In this document: positions 47,018 to 58,953 of the stretch, in pieces
Layout of the letters: every line of letters starts with the position of its first letter
How positions within the stretch are numbered: position 1 is the stretch's first letter
Assembly (NCBI GenBank): GCA_015680685.1
Contig: MNCI01023407.1
Location: 72,302 to 136,301 of the forward strand
Length of the DNA stretch: 64,000 bases
Source: Gnetum montanum
Lineage: Eukaryota; Streptophyta; Gnetopsida; Gnetales; Gnetaceae
Reading direction: 5' to 3'
Translations under genes and position numbers: made by a program
Notes under the pieces: generated by a model
What the model saw: only the letters and a program-made list of their open reading frames with translations
What the model was told of the DNA's origin: nothing
Database searches by the model: none

Positions 47018-47906
47018 TGATGAGTCATAGTTGGTTGTGTCGACAAGGCCTTGTCAACTAGGCTATGTCGACTAGGCCCTATCGATGCATCATTTAATGC
47101 GTCGACTTGGCCCCATCAACATAGGGTTTGCTTTTGCCTATAAATACGAGCTTATTAGCTACATTTAGGGCATGTCTTTTCATAGTAGTAGCAGAGCTCT
47201 TGTAGTTTTTCCATTTGAGAGCTAAAATATTTTCTCAAGTGCTTACAGCAAGAGTCATTGAGTGTATGGATCTTTACTCCAGCATTGTTGTACTTGAGCA
47301 TGATAGTATGTATAGTAATAAAGACAAGCTTCTTGATAAACTTTGTAGCATTCTGGATAGTTTATATCATGCATTTAATGTTTTTAGTCATTTATTCAAT
47401 GTTTTCCATTAGTTAAGCTAATTAATCTAGATAAGCTAAATAGACTAAGCACATAAGTACAACTGCTTCTAGTGTAAGCATGTATTTACTTGGTAATCCT
47501 AACAGTGTTATTACTTAGTGCACCCAGTAGCATAGCACTTGGTAACCTAGTAGTGGATACATGGGTTCATGGCATGTACAGAAAGTGGGAATAGATGCTT
47601 ATGTTAGGACAAGCTAGAGACCAGTTAGTTAGATTAAATTAGCTATTAAATTACTTTACTTTTCTCTCTAAGTGCCAAGAACACATAAACATAAAAAAGG
47701 ATAAAAATCATATGCCTTGATTACACTTAACCATACCATAAGCATCACAAGTGTAATGAAGAAGACAATGAATGACCTTAGGGCAAGATTCACTTCCTAG
47801 ATGACTAGTGCACCAGAAGACATAGAGTCCTTGGCATTTGACCGAATCGCACGTGAACGCTTAGTGATTCATATGGTTGAGTGTAGGAGTACCTCACTGG
47901 TCATCA
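47018..47906 (+). repeat. 3' LTR of element C
   Basis: TGATGAG...TCATCA. U3 has repeated GTCGAC/GTCAAC words (47033-47125) and TATAAATA at 47139-47146. Followed by the right CTACC duplication. Confidence 0.95.
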
Positions 47907-48128
47907 CTACCCTAAAGCCATATTGAAGTCTTTCTTAATATGGCATCAAAAATATCATGAATAATCTTTACAATTTGTGAATTTATCCAACAATCTCAAT
48001 AGCAATTCATCATATATGCATGATAACATATAAAAATATTCATGCCTTATGCTACTAGCATGGAATGCACAAGAATATAATCTTCATGTTCAAGATAATC
48101 CTTAAGCTACATTTTTCTAAAACCTTAT
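47907..48128. other. target duplication and continuation of the Copia-flank sequence
   Basis: 47907-47911 is CTACC. The rest is AT-rich without a gene and should join 26289 in the pre-insertion sequence. Confidence 0.65.
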
Positions 48129-49930
48129 TGATGAGCGATGAGGTACCCCTATGCTCAACCATATGAATACGAGTGTTTCACGCACGATCCGGTCGAATTC
48201 CAAGGACTAAGTGCTTATGCGCCCTTGTGGAACAAGGACCGGTTGATTTCATTGTCTTTCCAAACTTACCTGTATGTCGCGATTGTATGGTTAAGTAAGC
48301 TTGAGGCATATGATTTTTATAGCTTTTATGTTTTTATGTCCTACACTAGTAAGGAAGGAGAGAGGCAACTAAGTGACTAATTTAACTTAACTACTCATTA
48401 ACTAAGTTCTAACTAATCCTAACACCAGCATCCATTCCCACTTGCCGTACACATCCTGAACCAATGCAACACTACTGGGATTACCAAATGTTAATCGTTA
48501 CTAGGTTACCAAGCATTACACGCATGCTCGAAGTGGTCGTGCTTGTGTAATTTAACGATTTGCTTAATTGATCAAAATGAATTGTTGTGCTAATAACAGA
48601 AATGTAAAGTGCATAATATATAATAAAATAAAATAAATGCATAAGAAAACAAATCTCAAGTGCTATAAGGATGAATTAAAGAACTTGTCTTTATTGCCAT
48701 ACACAAGGTGTGCTCAGGTACACAATGCTTGAATAAAGATCTATCCACACTTAGACCTCCTACTGTGGGCACTTGGAAAATACTCAACTTTCAAAAAAAC
48801 TACAAGAGTTTTATTACTTGACTACTAAAAGACTTCTTCCCAATTGTGTGCCTAGGCATTGTATTTATAGACTTGGGAGCAACTACTCTAATAATTAGAG
48901 TAACGAAGTGGTTACTCTAATTATTAGAGTGGTTATTATTAGAGCGGTTACTCTAATAATTAGAGTAGTTATTATTGGAGTGATTACTCTAATTCTTAGA
49001 GTGGTTATTATTGGGGTGATTACTCTAATAATTAGAGTGGTTATTATTGGAGTAGTTATTTTAATTATTAGAGTAGTTATTATTGGAGTGATTACTCCAA
49101 TTCTTAGAGTGGTTATTATTGGAGTAGTTATTTTAATTATTAGAGTAGTTATTATTGGAGTGATTACTCTAATAATTAGAGTAGTTATTATTGGAGCAAT
49201 TATTCTAATTATTAGAGTGGTTATTCTATTTATTAGAGTAGTTGCTCCCATGTCTATAAATACAGTGCCCAAGCACATAATTAGGGAGAAGTCTTGTAGG
49301 AGTATGGTAGTAGTCAAGTAAAAAAACTCTTGTAGTCTGTTTGAAGGTTAGAGTATTTTCCAAGTGCCTGCAGCAAGAGGTCGAAGTGTGCATGAATCTT
49401 TATTTGAGGATTGTGTACTTGAGCACATCTTGTGTACAACAATAAAGAAGAGCTCTTTGATTCATCCTTGCAGCACTTAAGATTTGTTTTCTTACACATT
49501 TATGTTATTTATTTTCTTATGCATTTATTTTATTTTATTTTATTTTATGCACTTTACATTTCTATTATTAGCACAGCAATTCATTTTGATTAATTAAGCA
49601 AATCGTTAAATTACACTCAGTACGATCACTTCGAGCATGCATGTAACACTTGCTAACCCAGTAACGATTAGNACAATTATGACATACAGGTAAGCTTGGG
49701 AAAACAATGATCAACCAACCCATCCTTGTTCCACAAGGGCGCATAAGCACTTAGTCCTTGGAATTCGACTAGATCATGCGTGAAACGCTCGTATTTGTAT
49801 GGTTGAGCGTAGGGGTACCTTGCTGCTCATCATTGATTAACTGCTCTAATAATTAGAATAACTACTAGAGTAACCACTCTAATAATTAGAATAACTGCTA
49901 AAGTAACTGCTAGAGTAACTGCTCTCATCA
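48129..49930 (-). repeat. rearranged 3' LTR of element E (large inverted repeat)
   Basis: Starts TGATGAGAGC at 49930 on the - strand after the polypurine tract, with 98 bp of U3. Then comes an LTR copy in the opposite orientation (end at 49832, TATA at 49255-49262), the central array, and a second LTR part in the expected orientation (TATA 48862-48869, end at 48129). The arms 48129-48894 and about 49246-49832 are reverse complements; the right arm lacks ~190 bp at a single N (49671). Divergent TATA boxes are separated by the array. Confidence 0.85.
48895..49245. repeat. 36-bp self-complementary tandem array
   Basis: Units like GGTTACTCTAATAATTAGAG plus TAGTTATTATTGGAGT repeat about nine to ten times. 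ACTCTAATAATTAGAGT is itself a near-perfect palindrome, so each unit can fold. Frames 48908-49321 (+) and 48895-49317 (-) are open only because 36 is a multiple of three; they are not genes. Shorter pieces of the same motif occur at 49840-49925. Confidence 0.93.
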
Positions 49931-51998
49931 TACCCCCACGAATAAATGAAAATTTATCCTCGAGTTCCTTACAAAATATTAGGAAGGTATGGGATTATTG
50001 ACTAATTGACAACTGATGGTGGAATGGGATGATACACTCAACATGCCCAGTGAACGGATCAATAAGCATATTACAACATTAGTATTCATGACCATTTTGG
50101 TGAACACTTGTACATAAATGAAATCCAAGCCTTTATCTAGAAACTTGAAGAGAAAAAGAGAGAGAGAAAGTAGATGGAGTGTGTTGTCACCAATGTCGAG
50201 ATTGTGCCTTCCATTGTTTATCTATAGCCATGCCACCAAAATTCCTCCTTTCGTAAATGCTCCAGTTCCGGTCCATCCTGAGTGCTTCCTCCAAGCCTAG
50301 TCCATTGTTTGTATGATCGCCATCTGCACACACAACACAGTCACAAATGAGCAAGGATAGATAATCCACAATGCAGTTGATACCTTGCCTTGATATGAAG
50401 CACATTGGCTAAGTTGTGGTTATGGTAGAAACTGGTTCGGAGATTTATCACTGGCAACTACCCAAGGTGTAGGGGTTATCCAATTAGTAAAATGGAAAAA
50501 ATTGAAAAATTTGTGCCAGGGCCCCCACGATTAAGAGTGAACCTCCTATAGCTATAAGATGGAAAAACATGAGGAAAAAGAAAGATGAAAAATATCAACA
50601 ACAACGCTAATAAAATGGATTTCATGGATGGGGATGAAACAAGAAATGATTAATTATAGGAAATGTTTAAGGAAAAGAAGTTAACAATTGCATCAAAAAG
50701 AAATGCTAGTGGGTCCTCCCCAAAGCAAGCTCATGCCCTTTATGCCCTAACAAACCCACAAACCAAAGAGTTCGTAGGCTCTAGAAATGTCATTTGGAAG
50801 CAAGAGTTAAAAACTTACCCACAAGAATTCACCAAAAAAATAATGCATCAGCCTAGAATAGACTAATGATAAAACTGTCAATGAGGTGGAAAATGGGAAG
50901 AAAGATGGAGAGGAGAGAATGGAATGGAATCCCAAGAACAAGGTTGTGTAAAGTCCCTTATGTATTTTATGGTTAATGTAACTGAGTAGAACTCATCCCA
51001 AATTTAGACTCAAAAAAACCACATCCAATGACATTGCATCAACACACTTGAACAATCCATCCACTTGAAGCAACAAGAATGCTTCCACAAAGAGTCACCA
51101 CCATTCCGAGGAGAGCGAGATGGAGAAGTAGGAAGCGAGAAAGGGCCTTAGTTAGAGAGAACCTTCAGGCATGGGTAACATATCTTTCCAGTTCCATAAC
51201 TAGTGCTTGTAGCCCATATTGCTTTATTATGTCTAAGCGGTGTGCTTTGAATTCTCACCTTTTTCTCTTTTTTTCTCTCTCTCTCTTTTTGATGTTTATG
51301 CATGAGAACCACACCATGCAAAGACTTATTTTTATTCACTCAGCTTCTTGATATTTGAACAATGTCAAAATGGCGGAAAACCCAAGAAAAAGCATCCAAG
51401 TAGATAAGAGAATGGCCAGCACCAATGCATCAAATCCCCTTGAAGTCACACCCTTTTCATCCTTTAACTCTTTCCTTGGCTTGAAAAATACCTAGCCACC
51501 AATTCATTAATAAGTTTACTTAGAGAAAGGAGATTGTACAGTTCCAAGCCAAAGAAGATCATAGAGTTGTATGGATGAGTGGACAGCGTGGACTCATTGC
51601 TTATTTTATGAAAAGAACCATACCTTAATATCAGCATCATAATTCAAAGGTAAAAACTAAACATTAGCAATCAATATGATATAATTCAATCCACCATCAT
51701 GAGCACTTATTAGATGATGAATAAAAGTAAATCAAGCAATCAAACAAATAGTAAAAATATGAATGATGGTGTAAAAAAAAGTTGGGAAAATGTGTAAAAA
51801 AATGTGTGAAACAAAAACGTGTAAAAAAATGTATAAAATAAAAATTCAAAAAGAACTGAGGGCCTAGAATGGTTAGCATAGGTGGCCATCTCCCCCATGA
51901 CTAAGTTGGAAGGAGGAGATCTGAAATAGTGAGTAGGGTTGTCCATCAAGAGAGGTAGCATGTGTACTAGCTATCCTAAGCTCTTGGAAAGGTTTTGT
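49931..51998 (-). other. element E: 3' region with polypurine tract and small-ORF remnant
   Basis: The tract is 49931-49941 (sense TCGTGGGGGTA). At 50336-50331 the sense strand reads CAG then ATG (MAII), matching the small ORF of F at 60320 but hitting a stop after eight codons. The 51740-51860 stretch is a decayed version of the T-rich array of F. No other gene. Confidence 0.7.
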
Positions 51999-53250
51999 TT
52001 ATTGCACATTGACCAAAAGTTTCTTATCCAAGCTCTCAGGTTTGTATATTTTCATGGCCCTTGAAGGAAAAGTTGCATAAATGATATAAAGTCCTTCCCA
52101 TAGTGTTTGAAATTTAGTACATTGTGGCACATGTGTAGGATTCCAATAGAGAACCTTATCTCCTGGCTGATATTTAACTTTCCTAATTCTTAGGTCTTGA
52201 CATTGTTTATTGAAAGCCTTGTGCAATTTTTTAGATGACAAGGCAGCTAATCGTTTTCTTCTAGCAATTTTAGGGTTACTAATTGTTGTTTCTATGCTAG
52301 ATCAAGGTCAAGGTTGAGGTCACATGCTGTGGATAGTGTACGGAGCTCAATTAGAATGGGAAGCGTTGGTAATTTACCGTACACTAACTCATAGGGAGAG
52401 TAGCCTGTAGGGAGTTTCCATGTGGAGCAATATGCCCAAAGAGCATCATTAAATTTAGTGCTCCAGTCTCGCCTAAAGTTGCTAATGGTTCTTGTCAATA
52501 TCTTCGTAATCCCCCTATTAGTGACTTCTGCTTGATCGTTCGCTTGAAGGTGGTATGGTGTAGTCAATTTATGCTCAACCCCTAAGCGTTGCATTAATTT
52601 TTGAAAATTTGCACCTATGAAGTGTGTACCATTGTCTAAAATAAGTGCACGCAGCACACCAAACTTGTTTATGATTTGTTATTGAACAAATTGTGCACTT
52701 GTAGATGATGTACAATCTTTAACAGCAGCTGCTTCGGCCCATTTTGTTAGGTAATCAATGGCAATAATAATATAATATTTTCCATTGGACATTGGTGTAA
52801 TTGACCCCATAAAATCAATTCCCCAAATGTTGAAGGGTTCTAATGGTTAAATCCATTGTTGCGGATCCTCCATTCTAGCAGTCATTCCCCCATCACGTTA
52901 ACAACACTCACAAGATTGGATGAAACAACAGGCATCCCAAAATAATGTAGGTCAATAATATCCTACAAGAATGATCTTGATGGTCGTTCGTCTCCCAGCA
53001 TAATGATCCCCACAAGGACCCTCATGAGCATCTTCGAGAACTCGTAATTGATCTATATCGGGAACACACCATCAAACCAAGCCATCAAGACACACTTTGT
53101 AAAGTTTCCCATTGATCTCCATAAAGTACTTGGCTTGGTGAAGAAACTATTGTTTCTTCTTAAGGTTTAACTCTTGTGGTGTTTTTTGCATGAGGAGATA
53201 AGTAAGAATGCTACTATAGCAATTTGTCTCCATGGGTGATTGATTATTCA
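51999..53250 (-). pseudogene. element E: integrase
   Basis: The zinc region lies near 53030-52880. The catalytic core continues with 'LILDNGTHFIGANFQKL' (52645-52595) and 'DQAEVTNRGITKIL' (52545-52500), keeping the second Asp and the Glu. A 121-codon frame (52657-52292) is open. The C-terminal frame (52241-51999) has 'YQPGDKVLYWNP' and 'TLWEGLYIIYATF'. It is better preserved than in A or C but still broken by stops near 52250 and 52680. Confidence 0.85.
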
Positions 53251-53305
53251 CTACACTAGAAAAGAGGAATTGATCAGGGAAATGATCAGAAATTGGATAC
53301 TTATC

Positions 53306-53690
53306 CTATTTTTTGTCCCATCGCAACCGAGATAAATGATTAGCAACTACATTCTCGGTGCCCTTGCGATCGAAGATCGTTAAATCAAACTCTTGTAACA
53401 TTACAAGCCATCGTATGATATGAGGGATTACCATTGCCTTATTCATGAGGAACTGGATTGCACTATGATTTGTATGTATATATACTTTATATCCCAATAC
53501 ATAGTGTCTAAAATTTTCTAGTGCAAACACTACAACCATTAATTCTTTCTCTGTGGTAGTGTAGTTAAGTTGTGCACCAGTGATACTTCTACTTGCATAG
53601 TGGATGTAATAAAGATGCTTCTGGTCATCTAACTGTGTAAGTATAGCTCCTAAAGCATAGTTGGACGTGTCAGTCATAATATGGAATGGT
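53306..53690 (-). pseudogene. element E: RNase H
   Basis: A 123-codon open frame: 'MTDTSNYALGAILTQLDDQK', 'YASRSITGAQLNYTTTEKEL', 'VYIHTNHSAIQFLMNKAM' and 'TENVVANHLSRLRWDKK'. All parts of the gypsy RNase H domain are in order; the most complete copy in the window. Confidence 0.87.
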
Positions 53691-53773
53691 TTGGACCAAT
53701 CAGGAGCTTGTAAAATGGGTGTTTCTACTAGTTTCTGTTTCAGATTTTGGAAAGCTAATTCATATTCCCTGGT

Positions 53774-54753
53774 CTACTCAAAAGGTACGTCCTTTTTCAT
53801 TAATTCCACCAATGGTTTGGCAACCTTTGAAAAGTTCTCAATAAATCTCCTATAGTAGCCAATATGTCCAAGGAATGATTGAATATCTTTGACAGTTTCC
53901 GATTGATAGGTAATTCCTTGGATAATTTTGATTTTCCTAGGGTCTACCTCTATCCCTATGTGTGAGATTTTGTGCCCTAGTACTACGCCTTCTTGGACCA
54001 TCAAATGGCTTTTCTGCCAGTTGAGCCTAAAATTGGTTTCTACACATCTTTTTAACACTTGCTCCAACTGGTCCAAGGCTTGTCAAAGATTGCTCCATAA
54101 GTAGAGAAGTCATCCATAAAGACCTCCATGCCATTCCCTATCTATTGTTGGAATATGCTTAGAACTAGTCATTGAAATGTTGTAGGGGCATTGCACAAGC
54201 CAAACAACATTTGTTTGTATGAGAACGTTCCCCAAAGACTGGTGAACGTAGTCTTGGCTTGGTCTTTTGGGGCTATTTGTATTTGGTTATATCTACTATA
54301 TCCATCCAAAAAACTGTAATAGCAATGCCTTGTGATGGTGTCTAAGACTTGGTCGACAAATGGTAATGGAAAGTGCTCTTTGAATGTTGCCATATTTAGT
54401 AGCCTAATATCTATGCACATCCTCCATTTTCCTCCCTTTTTAGGCACAATAACTAAGGGGCTAACCCATTCTCTATTAGCAATGGGGTATATGAATCCAG
54501 CCTTGAGAAGTTGTTCGATTTCTCCCTTAACTACTTGCTCTAGCTTAGGGTGCAATTGCCTTTGCAGTTGTCTTCGAGGCTTCATGGAGGGGTCAATGTA
54601 AATTCTATGTTGGCATATCCTAGGATCTATTCTAGTTAATTTGGGATATGACCAAGAGAAGGCTTCTGACCATTTATTTATTACCTTCAATAGTTGTTCT
54701 TTCCATTGAGGAGCAAGCTTATCATTGATAATTATCGATTTTCCATTTTTAAG
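53774..54753 (-). pseudogene. element E: reverse transcriptase
   Basis: The open frame 54774-54169 covers the N-terminal half: 'KPRRQLQRQLHPKLEQVVKG', 'NREWVSPLVIVPKKGGKWRM', 'CYYSFLDGYSRYNQIQIAP' and 'WGTFSYKQMLFGLCNAPTTF'. The catalytic FMDDFS lies near 54120-54103, in a broken stretch. The thumb ('KIIQGITYQSETVKDIQSFL') is in 54076-53774. Frame breaks separate the two halves. The 5' side is cut at 54749-54753 (TTAAG) by element F; the linker before it resumes at 61392. Confidence 0.88.
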
Positions 54754-55480
54754 TGATGGGACGTGATATCGCATGGGCCGATATCACTTACACGATATTG
54801 CATTGTCCCCCACAATATCACGTATGCGATATCATAGTGTGCCGCCAAGTCTATAAATAAGAGGCGGCTCTCCCATGTTTTCTCATCTAAATCTAGCCCT
54901 TAGGAAAACTCTGGCAGTTTTACCTCTCTAAAGATAGAATATTTTCCATGTGCCGTAGTAGGAACTCCAAAGTGAATAGATCTTTCTTTGAGCAAATATT
55001 GTACCTGAACACATGTTTGTACGGATCTTTATTAGGAATTAAATCTTTCTCAACCCTTCTCTCCTAGTTAAGTGCCTCAGTACGACCGCTTCAAGCACGT
55101 GCGTTACGCATGGTGATCCTAATAACGACTAGCATTTGGTAACCATGGTTGCATTGGTTCAGGGTGTGAACGATAAGTGGGAATGAATGCTGATGCTAGG
55201 TTAATTTAGGCTTAGTTAGTTAGTTAGAGTTAGTTGATTAGTTTCTTCAACCCTTCACCTCGATAGCATAGGAGATAAAACATAAAAGACTATAAAAATC
55301 ATACACCTCAAACTTAACCATACACTGTGACAAATACAAGTAAGTCTAGGAAGACAATGAATAATTAACCTTAAGTGTTCCATCAGGCATGTAGGCCCTT
55401 AGTTTGCGGAGTTCGACCAGATCATGTGTGTTACACTCGTATTCGTATGGTTGAGTGTAGGGGTACCTCGCCACTCATCA
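54754..55480 (+). repeat. 5' LTR of element F
   Basis: TGATGGGACG...CTCATCA. U3 (54764-54845) is made of GATATCGCATGGGCC, CGATATTGCAT, CAATATCACGTATGCGATATC words. TATAAATA is at 54852-54859. It has lost about 100 bp that the 3' LTR retains (60920-61020) but has more U3 motif copies. Confidence 0.95.
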
Positions 55481-55481
55481 T

Positions 55482-55499
55482 TGGCGCCATTGCCGAGGA
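55482..55499 (+). promoter_or_regulatory. primer-binding site of element F
   Basis: TGGCGCCATTGCCGAGGA, two changes from the tRNA-Asp complement TGGCGCCGTTGCCGGGGA. It starts 1 base inside the LTR. Confidence 0.88.
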
Positions 55500-55624
55500 C
55501 TAAGTGTTTGTGCGCTAAGTAGAACATAAGAGATCATTCACATCGTTGGGAGCTTAAATGAACCTTAGGGTTAATTAAATAGGAAAAAAATTATAATGGT
55601 TAATTAGCACACCGATAAGACACA

Positions 55625-58140
55625 ATGTCTTCTTCTTCTTCTCACAAGTGCAATACACCACCTAGGGATCATACAAAGAACAGTCGGCAGTCTAAAATGC
55701 ATAACCTAAATCAGCCAGTTCCTCAACAATATAGGGTGGAATATACTCATCTTGATGAGTATATACCCAATTTTACTTTTATCCTCCATCAGGAGATACT
55801 TGCAAGGTAACATAGTGTTACCTCTGGATCGTGCAGTCCCTAACATGCTCCTCTGTGCTTTGGCACAAATCGGCATGACTCATCTCTATGCTGAGTACGT
55901 TATAGGAGATTTTGACATGAGGGATTATAATCCCACAGCCACACAACATTTAAGGGACTCAAGGCAAGAGAGCCAACATACACTGTTGAAGGGCAAGGAG
56001 GTCCCACACGTCCTAAGTGAAATGGGAGATGGTGAACCACTTATAACAGGTTCTCTATCAAAAGATGTTCCCCCTCCTAACGATAGTGAGGAGGTGGGGT
56101 ATCAAAACCTACGATCCACGATACAAAACCATAGTTTTGATCCTTGTGAATAGCAACTGTTCACTGAGGGAACAACAACACATGACAAGGACGGGCACTT
56201 GGATCGTCATCACGATTAGGGCCGAAGCCACAGAACAGAAGGTAGGAAACATCGTCATGGCAATGGTTCTCCTTCTTCTTCTCCTTCTTCTCCTTATTCA
56301 CATCATTCACGCTCTCCTTCCACCTCTAGGTGCAGTCATAGAGAGCATAACGATGAGGATAGAGGTAGAAAAAATGAGAGACCTTGATGAGAAAGTTGAG
56401 AGAGAGGACAAGGGTATGAACGAAGGGAAAGTAGGGAACAACGTAGACATCATAGACGTCATGAAAGAGATGATTATGACGAACCCCTACTTGCCACTTG
56501 AAGCATGCTAAATATAACGGAGGCAGTGAGAATACCAAAAAGGCATTTAAAAGATAGCTGGATCAAGCGCTTAGACATGAACAATATCCCACTCTTTGAG
56601 GGGGGATATAACGCTGATCTAAAAAATCATTTATAGGCATTACATAATGCCTGCACCTTGTAAAACATAGAGAATGAATGAAAGAAACTAAAGTTGTTTC
56701 CCAAGACACTCACAAAGGAAGCAGAGAGTTGGTACCAGTCCTTAGAATCGGAAACCATTAGGACGTGGAGTACAATGTTAGAACTCTTCAATGATAAATA
56801 TCAAATGTACTCCAAAGTTTCTAATTTGCATAAGCAGATCCAAGGATGGAAGCAAGGTACTCATGAACCCTTGGATGCTGCCATGGGCCGCTACTATGCA
56901 TTGTTACATCGTTGCCTGGGCCATGGTTACGCACAGCGGGATCAACTTCACGACATCATAGATGGGCTAAGGTATGAAACCAAGAGAACCATTAGGACTT
57001 ATGCCCAAGGGAGACTATCAGAACTTAGAGCCCATGAAATTCATCACTTGCTGGAACAACTAGCCAAAGAAGAAGGGGAGCTACGGAAAAGAGAAAGTGC
57101 GAAAGAATATAACCATGATCCCTCTTTTCGAAAGAAGGGAGTGAGATTTTGTGATGAAGAGGATGAGTCACCACTCAAAGAGTTGGTGAACAGAAAAAAA
57201 TTTCCACTTCAAAAGCTAACAACAGAAGTGGCAGCTAAGGTAGATCAGATACAGGACTCCTTGGATAGTAGACTTGAACTTGTCCTAAAAATCGTAGAGG
57301 AGTCTAAGGAGGAACGAAGTAGTGACAAGAACAAGACAAAGTGGAGAGATTTAGGCCCTACACGTGACAAGGGTAAGGGGAAAATGAATATCTCCCATGA
57401 GGTTGTGGATTTGAACACAGAAGATGATGGTGGATGTGAGATCTGCCAATATGACCATCCCAAAGGATTTTGTCCAATCATCTCACATCTAAAAGAGTCT
57501 AGGGTCTATGCACTCAACCTGAGACTCAACAGACAATAGACACCCCGAAGGTTACCTTATCCCCAAGGTAACCCAAGGCAGTTCCACCACCCGTTGACGT
57601 ACTATCCAAGTGGAAATCCACCGCAACCCATTGGATAACATTAGCAATGGCACTACCCATAGTCATGGGGGATGTCACTGCTGAAACAATAGTACCCTTA
57701 CTGGCAACCCGATCCATATGGATACTACATGCAGCAGCCAATTTCTCCAAGTGACTCAATGGATCACACAACTCCCCAATGTCTCTACCAAGTTCGGGAG
57801 TACTTTAGAAGGACTCCTTCTCCTCCGGGAGATACTCCATATCCATACCATCCTCCTACTCCATCCACACCTCTTCCACCGGTAGTTCCCACAACACCTC
57901 CTGCTCCAACAATGTAAGGGGACCTCCCCACTCAACCGCAGCAACGAAATGCTACAAGAGCTGTAAACATTCAACCCGCTGCTAATTCTGACAATTGCAA
58001 AAAGAGAAGACCTTTCTTCAGAACCAAAAGCCCAGACAAGCTCTCACAACATCAAGCGGTTGAGTCTGTAATCACTCCTCCAACATACAAGACTTCGGAG
58101 CTCCCTTCCATCCAACAATAGAGCTTAACGCATACGGTTA
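55625..58140 (+). pseudogene. element F: gag
   Basis: The start at 55625 gives MSSSSSHKCNTPPRDH; then 'VEYTHLDEYIPNFTFILHQE'. A Ser/Arg/His-rich segment is near 56190-56400 in broken frames. The open 281-codon part (56694-57539) has 'LTKEAESWYQSLESETIRTW' and 'HRCLGHGYAQRDQLHDIIDG', the Retrotrans_gag pattern. A highly charged region follows, then a zinc knuckle CEICQYDHPKGFC (57438-57476), spaced C-x2-C-x3-H-x4-C, one residue shorter than the retroviral CCHC. The tail is Pro/Tyr-rich (57729-57917). It is the best preserved Athila gag here, with breaks before 56694. Confidence 0.83.
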
Positions 58141-58149
58141 TGTTAACAC

Positions 58150-58512
58150 ATATCGTTACCGATTGGATCAAGGTAGGCCACCTTCCCAGGAAACTATCTA
58201 ACCCTGGAAGTCCCTTAATCTATCGAAAAATCACCGAGAATGAACCACATAAGGCTCTTCTTGATTCAAGTTCCAGAGTCAACTTAATATCATGAGAGAT
58301 GTATCAAGCCTGGAACCTGCCCCAACTTAAGGAGAGCAACATTCAACTAGAGCTAGCAGACCAATCCATCACCATTCCCTTGGGATTGATGGAGGACATT
58401 ATTACCACTGTGTGTGGTTGGTCATACCCAGCCTATTTNCAAACCAACATGCATGGAACGAGCTGGGGGAACGACTCATGCCAATAATGAAAGCATAGAT
58501 ACATTGGAATCT
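58150..58512 (+). pseudogene. element F: truncated protease and linker
   Basis: 'MYQAWNLPQLKESNIQLELA' and 'DQSITIPLGLMEDI' (58299-58400) match the middle of the protease of C. The active-site stretch just before ('KALLDSSSRVNLIS', near 58250-58290) is readable with one stop. At the N (58439) sequence jumps to the linker ('NNESIDTLES'), losing the C-terminal strand. Confidence 0.72.
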
Positions 58513-58681
58513 GAGTGTTGCCAACTTCCACCCTTTAATCTAAGAACATCAATTGGGAGAAGTTGGGCACTTCTACGAAGTTCAAATAGACGTTCATTAT
58601 TTTGAATCTCTCCCTTTCCATTTAGTCATGAGGGAGATGGCCACCTATGCAAATCATTTAGGGCCCTCAGTTCTTTTTAAG

Positions 58682-58870
58682 TTTTTGTTTTACACATTTT
58701 TGTTTTACACGTTTTTGTTTTACACGTTTTTGTTTTACACATTTTTGTTTTACACGTTTTTGTTTTACACATTTTTGTTTTACAAGTTTTTGTTTTACAA
58801 GTTTTTGTCTTACATGGTTTTGTTTTACAAGTTTTTGTCTTACACGTTTTTGTTTTACACATTTTTGTTT
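58682..58870. repeat. 15-bp tandem array
   Basis: About twelve copies of TTTTTGTTTTACACG/A. As 15 is a multiple of three the array is open in several frames (FLFYT repeats on +, CKTKT repeats on -), which is not evidence for a protein. Element E has a decayed counterpart at about 51740-51850. Confidence 0.95.
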
Positions 58871-58921
58871 TAAAAATTTCTTTAACTTTTCTTGTCTTTT
58901 TTTTCAACATCGTTATACTTT

Positions 58922-58928
<7 letters not shown>

Positions 58929-58952
<24 letters not shown>
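58929..58952. repeat. (TG)12 microsatellite
   Basis: Uninterrupted TG run just after the 15-bp array. Confidence 0.97.

Positions 58953-58953
<1 letters not shown>

Larger units (their letters stand above)
26295..47906 (+). mobile_element. Athila-type Ty3/gypsy element C, complete, carrying nested element D
   Basis: Two LTRs (892 and 889 bp) are flanked by the exact 5-bp duplication CTACC (26290-26294, 47907-47911). Inside, in order: tRNA-Asp-type primer site, gag, protease, RT, nested element D, RNase H, integrase, spacer, long downstream ORF and polypurine tract. Without D (8403 bp plus its 5-bp duplication) the element is about 13.2 kb, a normal length for Athila-type elements with an env-position ORF. 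Coding parts are full of stops. By eye the LTRs differ at roughly one site in six to eight, mainly transitions, so the insertion is old. Confidence 0.95.

Noticed and set aside
48895-49245. Possible CRISPR-like array (regular palindromic repeats)
   Set aside because: There are no unique spacers, units are contiguous, and the setting is a plant LTR.
48895-49321. Frames of 137-140 codons on both strands with I/V-rich repeats resembling a membrane protein
   Set aside because: They result from a 36-bp tandem array without stops; U3 of an LTR.
58553-58910. Repetitive FLFYT and CKTKT peptides that look like membrane or Cys-Lys repeat proteins
   Set aside because: 15-bp array in the non-coding 3' region of a retroelement; related copies are not open.
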